Shown: positions 22,339-33,778 of the stretch, piece by piece | How positions within the stretch are numbered: the stretch's first letter is position 1 | Layout of the letters: every line of letters starts with the position of its first letter | DNA from: Bombardia bombarda | Taxonomy: Eukaryota; Ascomycota; Sordariomycetes; Sordariales; Lasiosphaeriaceae | DNA: 64,000 bases | Assembly: GCA_030512295.1 (NCBI GenBank) | Contig: JAULSR010000005.1 | Span: forward strand, 558,001-622,000 | Reading direction: 5' to 3' | Translations under genes and position numbers: made by a program | The notes under the pieces: generated by a model | What the model was told of the DNA's origin: nothing | The model's database searches: none | Seen by the model: the letters and a program-made list of their open reading frames with translations, nothing else

Positions 22339-24711
22339 ATGGCTACCGGCGATACCGCGCCACCTTTGGCAATGTCGAGCTCCCCTCCGCCCTTACTCGA
22401 CCACAGCCCGAGCAACCTCTCGAGTCCTCTGAGCGACGTCGAAGACAAGGATCACGAACCTGAGGAGATGGATCTGATCATGCACAGCCATGACCTAGGC
22501 CGTCGCACAACGGCGAAGCATAACGACACCAGAGACGGAGACGACTCAGACCTTGCCTCCGACTCAGACGATGAGAGCAAGCTGTCCGAAATGGACGTCA
22601 ACGACTCCGAGGCCGAAACAGAGAGGCTCTACGATACCCCGCGCAAAAACAACGGGACGCGCGACGTCTTGGATGCTGTCGGCGATGTCGGAAACCGACA
22701 ATTCGTCGATCGTCGCGATCGCGCCTTTGAGCGGAGCCCTAGCAAACTGCAGCAACAGATTCAGGCCGACCTCGATGCTGAGAGGGCTGCAAGCGATAAT
22801 AATTCTCTTTCTGAGGGAGAAGAGGAAGACGACGACGATGTGTCTGTGGCGTTTAGCGAGCCCGAGCCCGAACCTCAATCCATTCGGGACAAGCGCTTGC
22901 GCTCCCCACTCCTAGCCAAGAAACCTCCAGTTACCTCCTCGCCCGCCGATTCTGCCATCCTCAAAGCAACAAGGACAGACTCTACCGATTCTCGGAAACG
23001 GAAGCGTCCCTCCGTCACAGAGCAGTCCGAGGTAGACCAGCCGCTTAGGAAGCGGACAGGGTCAATTGGTGTGGTCCCGGACGGGGAGTTTTCCGCCGAC
23101 GACATCGCCGTGGTTGATGACGAGGGCACCTCAACGAACCCACAAAGTGGCAATCATTCCGGCGTGGAAGACACAAATGGCGAGGTGGAAATCCCGAGCA
23201 AGACAAAGGTAAAACCAGTTGACTCTGTCGAACATGACGTGGTGGAGCCGATTCGGTCGGAAAGAGCAAAGCGCAACGTCGGGAAAAGGCGAAAAAGCAA
23301 AAGCCTCGAAGACAGCGGAGGCCAGCCAAACGCGGAACCTCAAAAAGGAGCGACCGAGACCGTTGATGGCAGTGCTGCCGGAGCGTCCGCCCCTCACGCC
23401 GAAGATGGCCACACCGAAGACGCCGATGAAGCAGAAGCAGCCCACAAAAATGAAGAAGAATGTATGTTATAACCTATCCCCTCTTGGGCCTGACAAGTTC
23501 TAATAACCGAATGCAGTGGAGCGGAAAAAGGCTGCTTGGGAAGAGCTCACCGCAATCGAGAAGCAGTTCAGCAACTTCCGAGAACGGTACGTCAGCCCCA
23601 CCGAATGCAATTGGTCAACAGAAACTCGTTACTGACTGCTAGCAGCTTATACCAAGAACGCTTGCAACGGCTCAATCAGGAAGAAGCGATGCTGAACTGC
23701 GAGAACCCCATCCACCCCGAATATCTCGCGATGCTACAACCCATCAACGAGCGGAAAGAGAAAAGAGTTAAAGCAGCAACACAGGAGTTAGAATACAGGA
23801 TGCAAATGATGGAGAGGAGGGCAGTTGCAGAGCGGGCACAGATACTGACACAGTACACCCAAAGCGTCCGTGAGTTGAGGCAGAAGGTGCTCGAAGAGCT
23901 CGGCCAAGAATGGTATGATATCCAGGCCGAGCGCCGACGATTTGCGAACGCGATACCCGACTACGGTATTCACTACCCGGAAACAAAGACACAGAGTATC
24001 CGGCATGCGGTTGCCTATAATAAGGAGGTGTCGATACTTTCCGGGTTTGCCAAGCATGTCGGCTTTCCTGCAGCACCACCAATACATGGCGTATCCGAAG
24101 ATCAGTTGGAGAACGATCTTGAAGCTATAATTGTGAGTCGGGCCTCGGCACTCTGCGTGTTATTTTGATTGTGCTGACATATCGGATTATAGCGTGCCCG
24201 TGAGCCACCACCGCCGCCGCCACCTCCGCCTCCGATTTCGAGACCGATTGTAAACCACCCGCCACCCGTCTTCCATCAGGAGTTTACTGCGGGACTTCCA
24301 TTCGGACGGAATCTTGGGCCGGCGGGAGAGCAATTCATAGAACAAACGCCGTGGGCGAACCCAAACCATCCATCCCATCAGATTCAACGGCAGCACTCAC
24401 AGCATTCGCAACATCATTCGCAACATGAAGGGGGCAGTCACCATGTCCTGAATGCACACATGGGCCCGTCATCCGGTAATCGAGACGATTTGATGCAGAT
24501 GGCCCCTAGCTTTTCGCCAAGCGCCGGTACTATGCTGAACGGAGGTGTGGCTGCTCCAATCCCTTTGCCAACTTTGCCAACAACGCGGGTGGATATGACA
24601 CCGAACCCGTTTAGTGTGGGAGACAAGGGATCGTTAGGAGAGGAATACCACGCGATGGTGAAGAAGACAATGCAGCCTCTCAAGCGAGAGAGCGTTGCGC
24701 AGGCGTCTTAG
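22339..24711 (+). CDS. Sds3-like family protein, probable Dep1 subunit of the Rpd3L histone deacetylase complex
   Basis: A predicted 732-residue nuclear protein of the Dep1/Sds3 family, which scaffolds the large Rpd3 histone deacetylase complex. Exons are 22339-23461, 23517-23586, 23646-24132 and 24193-24711. The N-terminal half is acidic and disordered (LSSPLSDVEDKD, SLSEGEEEDDDDVSVAF) with basic nuclear-localisation-like patches (DSRKRKRPS). The Sds3-like core is ERKKAAWEELTAIEKQFSNFRER...LYQERLQRLNQEEAMLN...HPEYLAMLQPINERKEKRV, followed by a long coiled coil (ERRAVAERAQILTQYTQSV). Exon 4 starts with a Pro run and ends Gln/His-rich. The ATG at 22339 is chosen because the 93 upstream codons' worth of open frame lie in CT-rich leader sequence. 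Dep1 is preferred over Sds3 because of the long acidic N-terminus; this is not certain. Confidence 0.82.
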
Positions 24712-25594
24712 GTTGTTTATTCTGTTTCTTCTCTTTTTACAGTTGTCTCGGAGGACCTGGCAGGTACATTGGTATTCATTGGTTGATTAATTGGCTGGCA
24801 AGGCAAGGCAGGGGTTTTCATCGCGTTTTCATTTTTACTCTCGCATTATGGATATCATGTAGGTACGAACGACATATTTATTCGTGCTTTTCTTTTTTCA
24901 CTTGTTTATTAGCATCGAGGCGACGGTGGCGGGAGGGGAAAGAGGAGTTTACTTTTTTTTCTTCTAGTTCGGTTTGGTTCAGCCCGCCTTTTGCTTTCCT
25001 TTTTCTTTCTGAACAAAAAAGAGGATGGCGTATCCAGCGTCCGTGGTATGCGGTTGTGTTAAGTGTTTATTTCTTGTCTATTTCCGCGTAGTAGGTAAAT
25101 GTGTCTAGGTGTGTCTTGTTTCTCATATATGTATTTGTGTGAATACAGAGGTACATTTGGCTGTGGAAGCTTTTTTGATTATGGCGTGGCTCATAGTATT
25201 GCGGTGGATGGATGGCCTTTACTGCGGGTGGTCTTTTGTTTACATAGGCTTCATTTTCCCTTTTTTATAACAGATACCTACCTTTCAGCTGATGTTGATA
25301 TTTGGAAATTACAACGACGATATTTATTCATGGATCAAAGTCGCTCATTCATTCATGTTCTTGTCTAGCTTGCTTGCTGATGCGTTGGCACGCGCTGTAT
25401 GTGAGGCGGTGGTTGCTGGTGCTGGGTGAGCTCATCCAACCTGACCCGAACCGCGCAACCTACCACCCCTCACCTTATATCTGTTGACGCCATCTGCCTG
25501 GGAGCGACACCCCTATGTCCCCTTTTACCCAGGCATATAAGTGCGCGTAACTCACCACCTACCACCAACCCCCCCGGCACAAAATGCCCACAGC

Positions 25595-25685
25595 TAGTCA
25601 CTGTAGTGTAGCCGGGTGTAGGGTCCCTGACGAAAATACCCCTTTCGCAGACCACTGGGTTCGACTCCCAGCTTGGTCGGGGTAT
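25595..25685 (+). repeat. tRNA-like element with Pol III A and B boxes (possible tRNA-derived SINE head)
   Basis: An exact B box GGTTCGACTCC is at 25658-25668, inside a perfect T-arm: stem CTGGG (25655-25659) with CCCAG (25667-25671) and a 7-base loop. Upstream, CGAAA (25631-25635) pairs with TTTCG (25643-25647) around a 7-base loop of anticodon-arm shape. GGG/CCC (25614-25616 and 25625-25627) form a D-arm. TAGCCGGGTGTAGG at 25609-25622 resembles an A box. The 3' side CTTGGTC has no complementary 5' acceptor strand, and the loop triplet (ACC) is not a usual fungal tRNA anticodon. It is therefore not a functional tRNA gene. A tRNA pseudogene or the head of a SINE fits better; a transposon terminus is an alternative. 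Confidence 0.5.
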
Positions 25686-26113
25686 CTTTCTTCTCCGCTA
25701 CCGAGCGCCGCTGTGAGGAGGATAATCTCTCACCTAGGCAGGCCACCGAGGTCTTAAGTCCCAGCTCCACCCTCCGTGACTGGAGCTGATTGAGGAGGAA
25801 CCCCCCGCCCCTCGTCCCCCGCGAAGTAAATCCCCCCTCGGGGGGTTTCGTAGCCGGCCACCTCGAAAGAGTTGACGGGTGAGCTTTTGCTGGTTTGATC
25901 TTTTTGGCCGTCCATGTATTATGTACATGGCAATATCGTATTGGCAACGAACGAACGATGGTGGTGAGTTATTTATAATAGTGGTTTTTGTTTGAATGCA
26001 GATGTAAAATGTTACCCTCGAGTGTCCTGAACGCCGTACCTGTTTAATACATGATGTCGCAATCGCAACATCGCACATGGCCACGAGCGCGCGATGCGCG
26101 GACGCCCCAGTAA

Positions 26114-26128
26114 CCCCCCCCCCCCCCC
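26114..26128 (+). repeat. C15 homopolymer run
   Basis: Fifteen consecutive C, about 20 bp beyond the COA3 stop codon; on the COA3 strand it is a G15 run in the 3' UTR. Confidence 0.85.
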
Positions 26129-26147
26129 ACCTCGCTTTCATTTGCTT

Positions 26148-26528
26148 TTACTTCTTCTGCCCTGCTGTCGCCGCCGCTGCCGGGGTATCGGGGACCTTGA
26201 CATCCTCAAACTCATCCTGGCCGACAATATTGAGTGTGTATGCATCTGGTGAAAGGTGAGGACTGTTAGCTAATGGGCTGGGTTGAGTGGGTTGGTGGAC
26301 GAGGTTGTTGTTGCCAGAACATACAGATGCCAAGGGTGAAGAGGGAGATGCCGGCGCCGAGGAGGGCGTTCTTGACGAGGTACGGTCGCCGGGCGCGGAT
26401 AAGCGCGGCCGATTGGCGTTGCTGGCGGTCGTAGTAGCCGGGGCGGTGGACTCTGGGGAGTTGGTTGTTCGTTAGAGACAGACCGGTAAAAGGAGCTTTT
26501 GGGATGGGATCAAAGCTTACCCTGCCAT
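26148..26528 (-). CDS. COA3: Coa3-like cytochrome c oxidase assembly factor
   Basis: A predicted 77-residue mitochondrial inner-membrane protein of the Coa3/CCDC56 family, which binds newly made Cox1 and couples its translation to complex IV assembly. Three exons fit by phase: 26521-26528, 26325-26452 and 26148-26245. The product opens MAGVHRPGYYDRQQRQ and has the family hallmark ALIRARRPYLVKN. This runs into a single membrane span (NALLGAGISLFTLGIYAYTL), then VGQDEFEDVKVPDTP at the intermembrane-space side. The first exon contributes only two full codons. The gene is divergent from PTA1. Confidence 0.85.
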
Positions 26529-27586
26529 GATTTTAATAGGTGTTGGCTGGTGTGATATGAATGAGCGCGGCGGTTTGCGTTGCTCAGTAGAAGTAGGTTG
26601 TCTGTCGCGATATCAACACTAAGATGCAGTCATTCATAGAGAAAAGACCGGATGTTCCCGTGTGTTCCAGAGCATCATCGTGGGGGAGCTCTGGCGATTT
26701 TTGGGAGCCAATCATATCTGGGCGCCGCAGGGGTAAGCTGCGGCGCCCAGCTGGCAGCTGCAGCCACACGAGGGTCGCTCAAAAAGCCCCATATCCACGG
26801 CTTTTCCTCGGCAATGACAGCTCGCCCCAGTACGCACTAGATCCGGGTGGACCGTGACCCTTCACGTCACTCGTTTGGTTCAGCTTCTGGGCGCGTCAAG
26901 GGTTTAGGCAAGCTTGCAAACCTTCCCCCATCTCCAAAACTCCAAGACGATTAGTTTCTTGAGAGGTCGTCATCTTTCCTGCGCGCCAACCCAGCAGACA
27001 CGAATTGCGCCAACCAATCCTCACGACGACACCGGCGACGACTTCGCCGTATTCAACGCGATTCTCCCTTTGTCTTATTTAATCTCACAGCGCCCAGGTT
27101 CGGCAACGACCCATCTTTTCCGACAATTGAGTGGGCCTTGGCGTTCAACCTCGACGATTTTTCGACTTTCGCGTCGAGCCGCAGGATGAACAATCTCAGC
27201 TTGGGTACTCTGCAGTCGAGACATCAAACAGTTTTGGACGGGTTGTGGTAGTTGGCTGCGCGCACGCCTTTTAGCATCATCGCCTGGGCGGGTTCTGGAC
27301 GGAACATTGGCTTGATTAATTGACAGGCAAGCAAGCAAGCACGCGACCTGCGCGCCGGGCTTCTTTGACAGGCAACCAACCTTCATCAGGACAAATTCGT
27401 AGATTTCGATTCTTTGACCTCTACCCAACATCACATCGTTTTCACAGCACTCTGCATTGCGGCCCATATCCCACACACACACACGGCCCACTTACTACTC
27501 GGCTTGTATCTATCTATCTACCTACCTACCTAAGTACCTATCCTATTCCTTTACATCTACCTGGCACATATTGCTTTCCCCCAATC
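26529..27586. promoter_or_regulatory. Shared divergent region between COA3 and PTA1
   Basis: About 1.06 kb. A CRE-like TCACGTCA lies near 26863-26870. A repeat of CTAC/CTAT units lies near 27510-27535, just before the PTA1 leader. No other gene seen. Confidence 0.4.
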
Positions 27587-28040
27587 ATGGCTGCCGCCGC
27601 CCCTGTAAAGACTCTTAGCGTCAGCGAGCAAATACAACAGCTCAACGGGGCCCGAAATCTCGCTCTCGAGAATGCTGTCTACTACGACAAAATCGTCAAG
27701 GGCATACTGCCCATCATTGGGCCCTCCTCGCCCGTCGAGCTGCGCAGATGGGGAGCCGAGTTTCTTGCTGAGTCGCTCTCTACCCCGGTCTTGAGCACCA
27801 GGGACAAAGAGAACCTGACTGTGGCCGTTCTGGAAACGTTGCGGTCGCTGGTGGAAAGCCCGAATGAGGACCCTGTCGTGTTGAGGGCCAGTGTCATAGC
27901 CGCCGCGAGTGCCTATCCGGTTATCATGAGATGGATGTAAGTATCTAGAAACCTACACTGCAGCGGTCTCGTTCCTAGACCCGGTTTATCCGTGGCGTGT
28001 GAGCTGGTGCTGTTTTGTGCTATACCTCTGCCATGCTGCT

Positions 28041-28084
<44 letters not shown>

Positions 28085-30405
28085 CTTTTGCCATTTCCTC
28101 AGCATAGTAGCATGTCCCGGCACACACGCTGTTTGAGAATAGAGGCTCTGTTCACTTGCCCTTCTTAGAAGGTTGACATGTTTTGCTAATGGATTACTAC
28201 TCGCAGTATTCACAACTCTTATCATGTGGAAAGTTGGGAGCACATTTCGGCCATCAAGTCAAGTATTATGCGCATATGGGATAGCGCCGCCACGCCTGTC
28301 AGACTTTGTTGCATCAAGTTTGCGCAACGAGTAGTACTTGCGCAGACAGCGTCCAACGGCACGGAGCAAAAGGTTGGTTGTGGGCTCCCGTACCCTGCGA
28401 GCCGATTTTACAGACTGACGCTGGGACTTGATAGTACAACGGTCTCGATGTTTCCTTGAACATGATTCCGGCAAACCACCCCCTCCTGGATCCTCGTGCT
28501 CTAGAGGCTGAGGCTAGCGGCCTCTTAGATAGAATGCTGGGTATACTGCAGGATAACAGCAGGTACGAGACGCCTCCTTTCGTTATCACTTGTTCTTGAA
28601 GGCTGACCATGGTGCTGATATGCTACAGTGATGCTCTATTTGTCGATGCTACTCTCAATACCCTATCTATTCTCATCCGTTCCCGTCCTGGTACATCTAG
28701 TCGAATCACAAGCGTGGTACTCAACTTCAACCCTCTGAAGCTTGCGAATTCGCCCATGACACCAAAGAATAAGGTTCTTGTGAGGTCTATGGAGAAGACT
28801 ACTCGCATGCTTCTCATCCACTTGTTGAAACGGTACTTGTCTCTTGACGTCTCACCCTGGAGCGCGTATACTAACTTTGCACAGGGACCAAGGGAATCCT
28901 TTATCGGGACGTATCCAACAGCAGATAGAGAGGCTGATGCGATCACGAGCCGAGATCTTTGACGATGCGAACAGGAAGCGAGCCCTCGCCGAACAGCCGG
29001 CCGCTAACTACGGGGATGCTAAGCGACAGAAACTAGAGGTCGGCGTGCCTCAACTTCAGATCCCGCCATTGCCGCCAGGGCCACAGAGTCTTGCTACTCT
29101 CTTCACGCTCACGAACAACGTGGGTTTACAAGGGTTCGATGTGACCCAAGTCCCCGCACCGTTTGCGGCAAGGATATGTGTCAAAACTCTGGCAAGCATA
29201 GATCAACGAATTTTAGATCAAGCCATCAACGTTAGTGCCGCTTCTTTTGGGGCCAGTCAGGGGATAAATAATTGACACCAGGCATAGGGAATCCGTAGCC
29301 GGCTCGGTGCGTTCTACGTAGCAGCTGCAGCGGCGGCAGCGGCAGCACCACCCCCATCGGAGCAACAGCCTGCTCCCATCAATGCCGAAACGGCACCGTT
29401 GGGCATTGATGAAGACGACGATGATTACGAACCCAACTTCTATGCTGCCGAGGACACAGAGCAAATTCTCAACAAACTTGACACTGCGCCCCCTGAAAAG
29501 CCTGTTGGGCAAAACACCGAAGCCTCTGCAACCCTCGCCGCCCTGGGCCAGTTCAAGCTCCCCCCTCCGCCCTCTCTCGACGCCGAGGCTGTTGCCAAAG
29601 TTGGTCAAGTCACGGCATCCCGTGTGTTCGGCCCCCTTTCGGTTCTCGAGGAACCACCATTGCGTAAGCCCAAGGCTGGTATCAACAGGCTCGCAGCAAG
29701 CTCGTACGATCGCGAAGCATGGCTGACCCTGATCACCCGCCTCGCGACACGCAGCACGGCAGGACTGGAGGATGTCAACGGGAAGGTCAAGGGCGAGGAG
29801 ACTGGGGATGCGTTGGACCGTCCCCGCATGGCCCTCAGCAACATGATCCGAGAAATGCTTTACAATTATGTTCTGGAGGATTGGCGCCGGCGCATAGAAG
29901 TCGCCGTCGCCTGGCTCTGCGAGGAGTGGTATAATGATCAGCTTACTAAGCGCAGCCAGATCGATGCCCCTTTGCATTACGAAAAGTGGGCGCTGCGGCT
30001 GGTTGACGGTATCGTTAGCTACCTTACGGCGCAAGATAAGGTGCTGACGAGGTTCCTGGCTGAAATACCGGAGCTGAGCAGAGCGTTGCTCGGCCGCCTC
30101 AAGTCGCTGTGTAGTGACCCGACCACGGTACAGCTGGCGCTGACTACGCTGCTGTACCAGGTCATGATGAGGCCGCCGGTGAGGGAGATTGCGCTAGATA
30201 CTGTTGCGGATATCTGGTCGGAGTGTGAGTTATCTCTCTCCCAGGCTTAATTTGGTGACTTATAACTGACATTCCTTTCTCAGACGAGGAGGCTCGGCCA
30301 TTGGCGGCGAAGTATCTGGTCAAATGGCGGCCTGGATTCATCGAGTCCCAAACTCGGGCAATGGAAGCCGGCAACGGCGATACTAATATGGCCGTCGCAG
30401 CATGA
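27587..30405 (+). CDS. PTA1: Pta1/symplekin subunit of the cleavage and polyadenylation factor
   Basis: A predicted 750-residue nuclear scaffold of the pre-mRNA cleavage and polyadenylation factor (CPF). Seven exons: 27587-27936, 28207-28372, 28435-28562, 28629-28832, 28885-29230, 29288-30224 and 30284-30405; the phases all close. The N-terminal HEAT-like region includes QIQQLNGARNLALENAVYY, SSPVELRRWGAEFLAE, WEHISAIKSSIMRIWDSA and VDATLNTLSILIRSRPG. The middle has a Pro-rich segment (LQIPPLPPGPQSLATLF), an Ala run and an acidic GIDEDDDDYEP. The C-terminal helical part reads EVAVAWLCEEWYNDQLTK, as in symplekin homologues. The donor of intron 2 (GTTGGT) is non-standard. Intron 1 contains a (CTG)12 microsatellite. 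YTH1, another CPF subunit, is at the right end of this window. Confidence 0.88.
28048..28083 (+). repeat. (CTG)12 microsatellite in PTA1 intron 1
   Basis: Twelve uninterrupted CTG units inside the first intron (27937-28206) of the PTA1 gene. Length is not a reading-frame matter here because it is intronic. Confidence 0.9.
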
Positions 30406-33400
30406 GCATATGAGCACATGATGCGATGTCATTGATAACTATACCTTGTACTTTTATGTATCAAGCATCCAACCAACCGAGCAAACAACCAATCAACCGA
30501 GAGCATTCGTTTCTGCTAGCAGGTAAAGGGTAACGCATGGTTTTTATTGAGTTTTGCTTAGGGGAGGGGACTGCTGCCTCTTTTATGGGAAAAAAGGCTA
30601 TTCACTTCTATCTTACCCCCAGAGATGGCCCGGCCGAACACACGAGATTGCTCGGTGAGAAAAAGATGGAATAAGGTGGAATGACAGATGGGGCGAGTGG
30701 CGGCAGAGGCGGGCGTTTGGGAGGAAAAGCAAAAAAGTAAAATAGACTGAGGTAGAACACGATACGGAGAGCCATCTCGTAGATATTTTACTATACAATC
30801 ACCTGCTGTTAGTATTCAAATCATCTGTCAGCCCCCAGAGGAGATGCGGTGGACGGTCTGGGGGGTTAGGGTTAGGATCGCTGTCGAATTACACCCGCGA
30901 CACGATCCTTCCTGGCATTATCATGACGGACGACGCGAAGTCGGAATGACGCTGACGCGACTGACATGGACGCGTTAAATGGCTTAATGGCCTTGTTAAG
31001 TCACTGACCACATGTTTGCCAGTCATCGACCGTCAATCATCTCATCCCCCGTCCGCGATGCATTGACGTCCAAATTGCGTGTTGACATGGGGATGGGCTG
31101 GTGGCTGCGTCTGTCAATCTCGGAACTGTTTACCGCGGCTCACAGGCTTAAGACAGGGGGGCTTTTGAAAAGACGGGGTTTCATTGGTGGTGGAGCAGGT
31201 AGCCGCAGCGCAGGCTAGGGACCAGCAAGCAACACTCCGTATAGGTACATGCATACGTTGCACGATGTGTCTTTCTCTGTCAAAGTACGAGTCTGACTGA
31301 GGGGGTTTCAAGAGTTGGGCACGGCGTTGTCATGCTGTTTACTGCTGTGGTGTGCCCCATACTGGTTGATCTGAAAAGAGGCCCTCCCAGCGCGCTTGTG
31401 TTCACTGTTCAGGCACGGATGGATTCAGGGGTACTATTAAGTGTCGCTAGCGGTGAACTTTCTGGGCTAAGGTGGGAGGTAGCTGTTGGTTCCTTTTTCC
31501 TTACTTAAGATGGAATTTTCTTTTCTTCTTCTTTCACACAGTATTTGTTTCGTCGAGCCGGGACGGGGCGGAGATTACCATAACGAATACTAGTCGCATA
31601 GTATTTTATCAGGGGGCTATATGGGAAGTTTTGTGAAGTATCGTTTTCTATACGGTTCATCGTATGTCGACTCAGAATTTAGAGAGTTACGAAGTAAAAC
31701 AGACCCCATTACTCATGCGTATTAAAAAGAGAGTTTTACTATGATCGACTTTGACAAGAAACTAGACAGAACATGGTCGCATCCATTCCTCTCGTAGACG
31801 GATCTTCCAACGATTCTTCCCACTGGCGCAGGGTCGATCGTTGGTTGGCTGAGGGAGGGTGTGTGGTTGTGGATTTCATCTTTCTTGATGCAGGAGTTCC
31901 CAGACATGCAGGACCCAAAAATGTCCCAGCGCAATAAAATAACCCCACAGACCCTCTCCTGGTCTCAGATCTTGGATGCGGTGCGTGCGGGGGCTGATTG
32001 ACGAACCTGGATAAGTTTTCAGTAAGAAAAAAAATAGAGTTGTTGGAAAAGGAGGCTCGAGAGAAGAAGATTGACAAGAGTGCGCAGTTGTTCTTCTTGT
32101 CTTGAGATCCACTTCTTCTTCACCCATCACGAGGTACGAGGGTACTTGGTACCTGGGCAGGGGGGACAAGGTGGGCGGGAAGACCGGGATGCACCCCTGG
32201 TTGCCATGGCAGTGGGCCGACGACGTCCAAGCATCACGTTCACGGGTGCGGCCTGACAAACCAGTGAATGAGTGAAGGTCCTCCATCGCAAGTGTTTGCA
32301 CCAGGGGGCCTGCAAGGTAGGTCGGCCGGTCTGGAAAAAGTTGGGGGTGTTTTTGCTTTGGCTCTGACGCGACGTACGTATTCTTATTAAACGTCTTGGT
32401 CGGGTAATAATCTACCAAACATAGAGAAAAAGAAAAGCAGAAAGAGGCCATTCTCTCGCTGTTGTTGTGTTTTTGCAAAAGTTTATTGACACGTTTTTGG
32501 CTGGCGTTATTCGTTTGTTGTAATCTCAAGTTGCGCCTGTCACTCACTCCCAAACACCTACGGATACGTGCGTTACGAGCCTGTCCAGGGCATCCTCGGT
32601 ATCCTATCGAATCACCCCGTCTCCGTCGTCTGGAAACACAGCCAGCACTGGAATTTGTTGGAATTTTGTGTTTTATGGTCCGGACGAAAGCGCTGTATTC
32701 GTTCATTTTAGACGCGCGTTAGCAGCAGGAGCTGCGGGTCGCAACACCAAACGGCGGCCACAATCCCCCCCGTGATAGGTGTAGGTAGTGGGAACACCCG
32801 CGTCTTGTCCAAATTTCAGAATTCGAAAGAAATGCGCAACCGACTGGTCAAGGCTCGGTCGCATTCCAACTATAGCCACAAATCCGATTTCTCGATCCAC
32901 CAGGACGAAAGACGAAGTAGGTTTTGTTTTCTCTTGTATTCCCAGTCCTTGTCTTCGCGGGGCCTGAAACAGGCTGGCCGGATTTCCTTCGCAGGGCAGT
33001 ACTGGTCCAGCCAGTGCTGGTCATGACGAGTGGAAGAGTAGCTAGCCGCAGTTGCACATGGTATGGCCAATTGACTCCAATCTGCTTACTCTTGCTCTTC
33101 CACCTCTCCCACCCTTCCGGCCTCCGTCGTATTATTCCCCCCCTCAACATTCCAGACTCTAGACATTGGGGTGTGGAGGTGTGATGCAAACAGACGGAGC
33201 CTCGACTGGATTTGACGACTGTGCTGTAAAGCTAACAAGTTTTTGCTTTGACTGGAAAAGACGCCGTGGTGCCCGTCGTCGTTCCCACCGAAGCGGCGCA
33301 TGCCGCCCTATCCCTACCATTCCCAGTCGCTAAACCACAGCAGCCGACAAAGGCAGCAAGGTACCAGTTGCATGACCGCCATTCGCCCCGCCCGACCCTC

Positions 33401-33436
33401 ACTATCGTCTCAGAAGGCACCATCAACGCCGCCGTG
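30406..33436. other. Long gene-poor region
   Basis: About 3 kb between PTA1 and the She3-like gene. Open frames on both strands lack domain character or splice support. It includes an interstitial telomere-like repeat at 30861-30876. From about 33080 there is a CT-rich leader to the She3-like gene. Confidence 0.45.
30861..30876 (+). repeat. Interstitial telomere-like repeat (TTAGGG)
   Basis: GGGGGTTAGGGTTAGG, that is two adjacent TTAGG(G) units, in non-coding DNA. TTAGGG is the telomere unit of filamentous ascomycetes. Within promoters such a site can bind Myb-type telobox factors. Confidence 0.6.
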
Positions 33437-33747
33437 ATGTCCAGGACGACGACGACCGCAAACGGCGTTAATGGCAGCAACAAGGCCCCGCCCCCGCCCC
33501 CGCCCACTAACTCTGCCGCCATGACGACTACGCCCGGCCGGATGAACTCGACCATCCGCGCTGTCATGAGCTTCGACGAAAGACAACATTCACATCGGTC
33601 CTCGGAGGACTCCAGCACCGACGGCACCACACACTCGCTCTCCAACACATCTCGGAACTCGGCACTATCCAGCTCGCTCAATAGCAATGCGAGTCTCTCG
33701 TCTGTCTCGCAGCACCAAGGTCAGACGCACAACAGCAGAGGAAACAG

Positions 33748-33778
<31 letters not shown>

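Larger units (their letters stand above)
24712..26147. other. Intergenic region with tRNA-like element
   Basis: About 1.4 kb between convergent genes. The left half is T-rich 3' flank. At 25595-25685 lies a tRNA-like element (separate entry), and the DNA to its right up to about 25870 is GC-rich and unlike the left half. No protein gene seen. Confidence 0.45.

Noticed and set aside
25605..25679. Functional tRNA gene
   Set aside because: T- and anticodon-like arms are present but the acceptor strands do not pair and the loop triplet is not a normal fungal anticodon.
31876..32706. 276-codon minus-strand frame in the gene-poor region
   Set aside because: Low-complexity mixed composition, no splice support, no recognisable domain.
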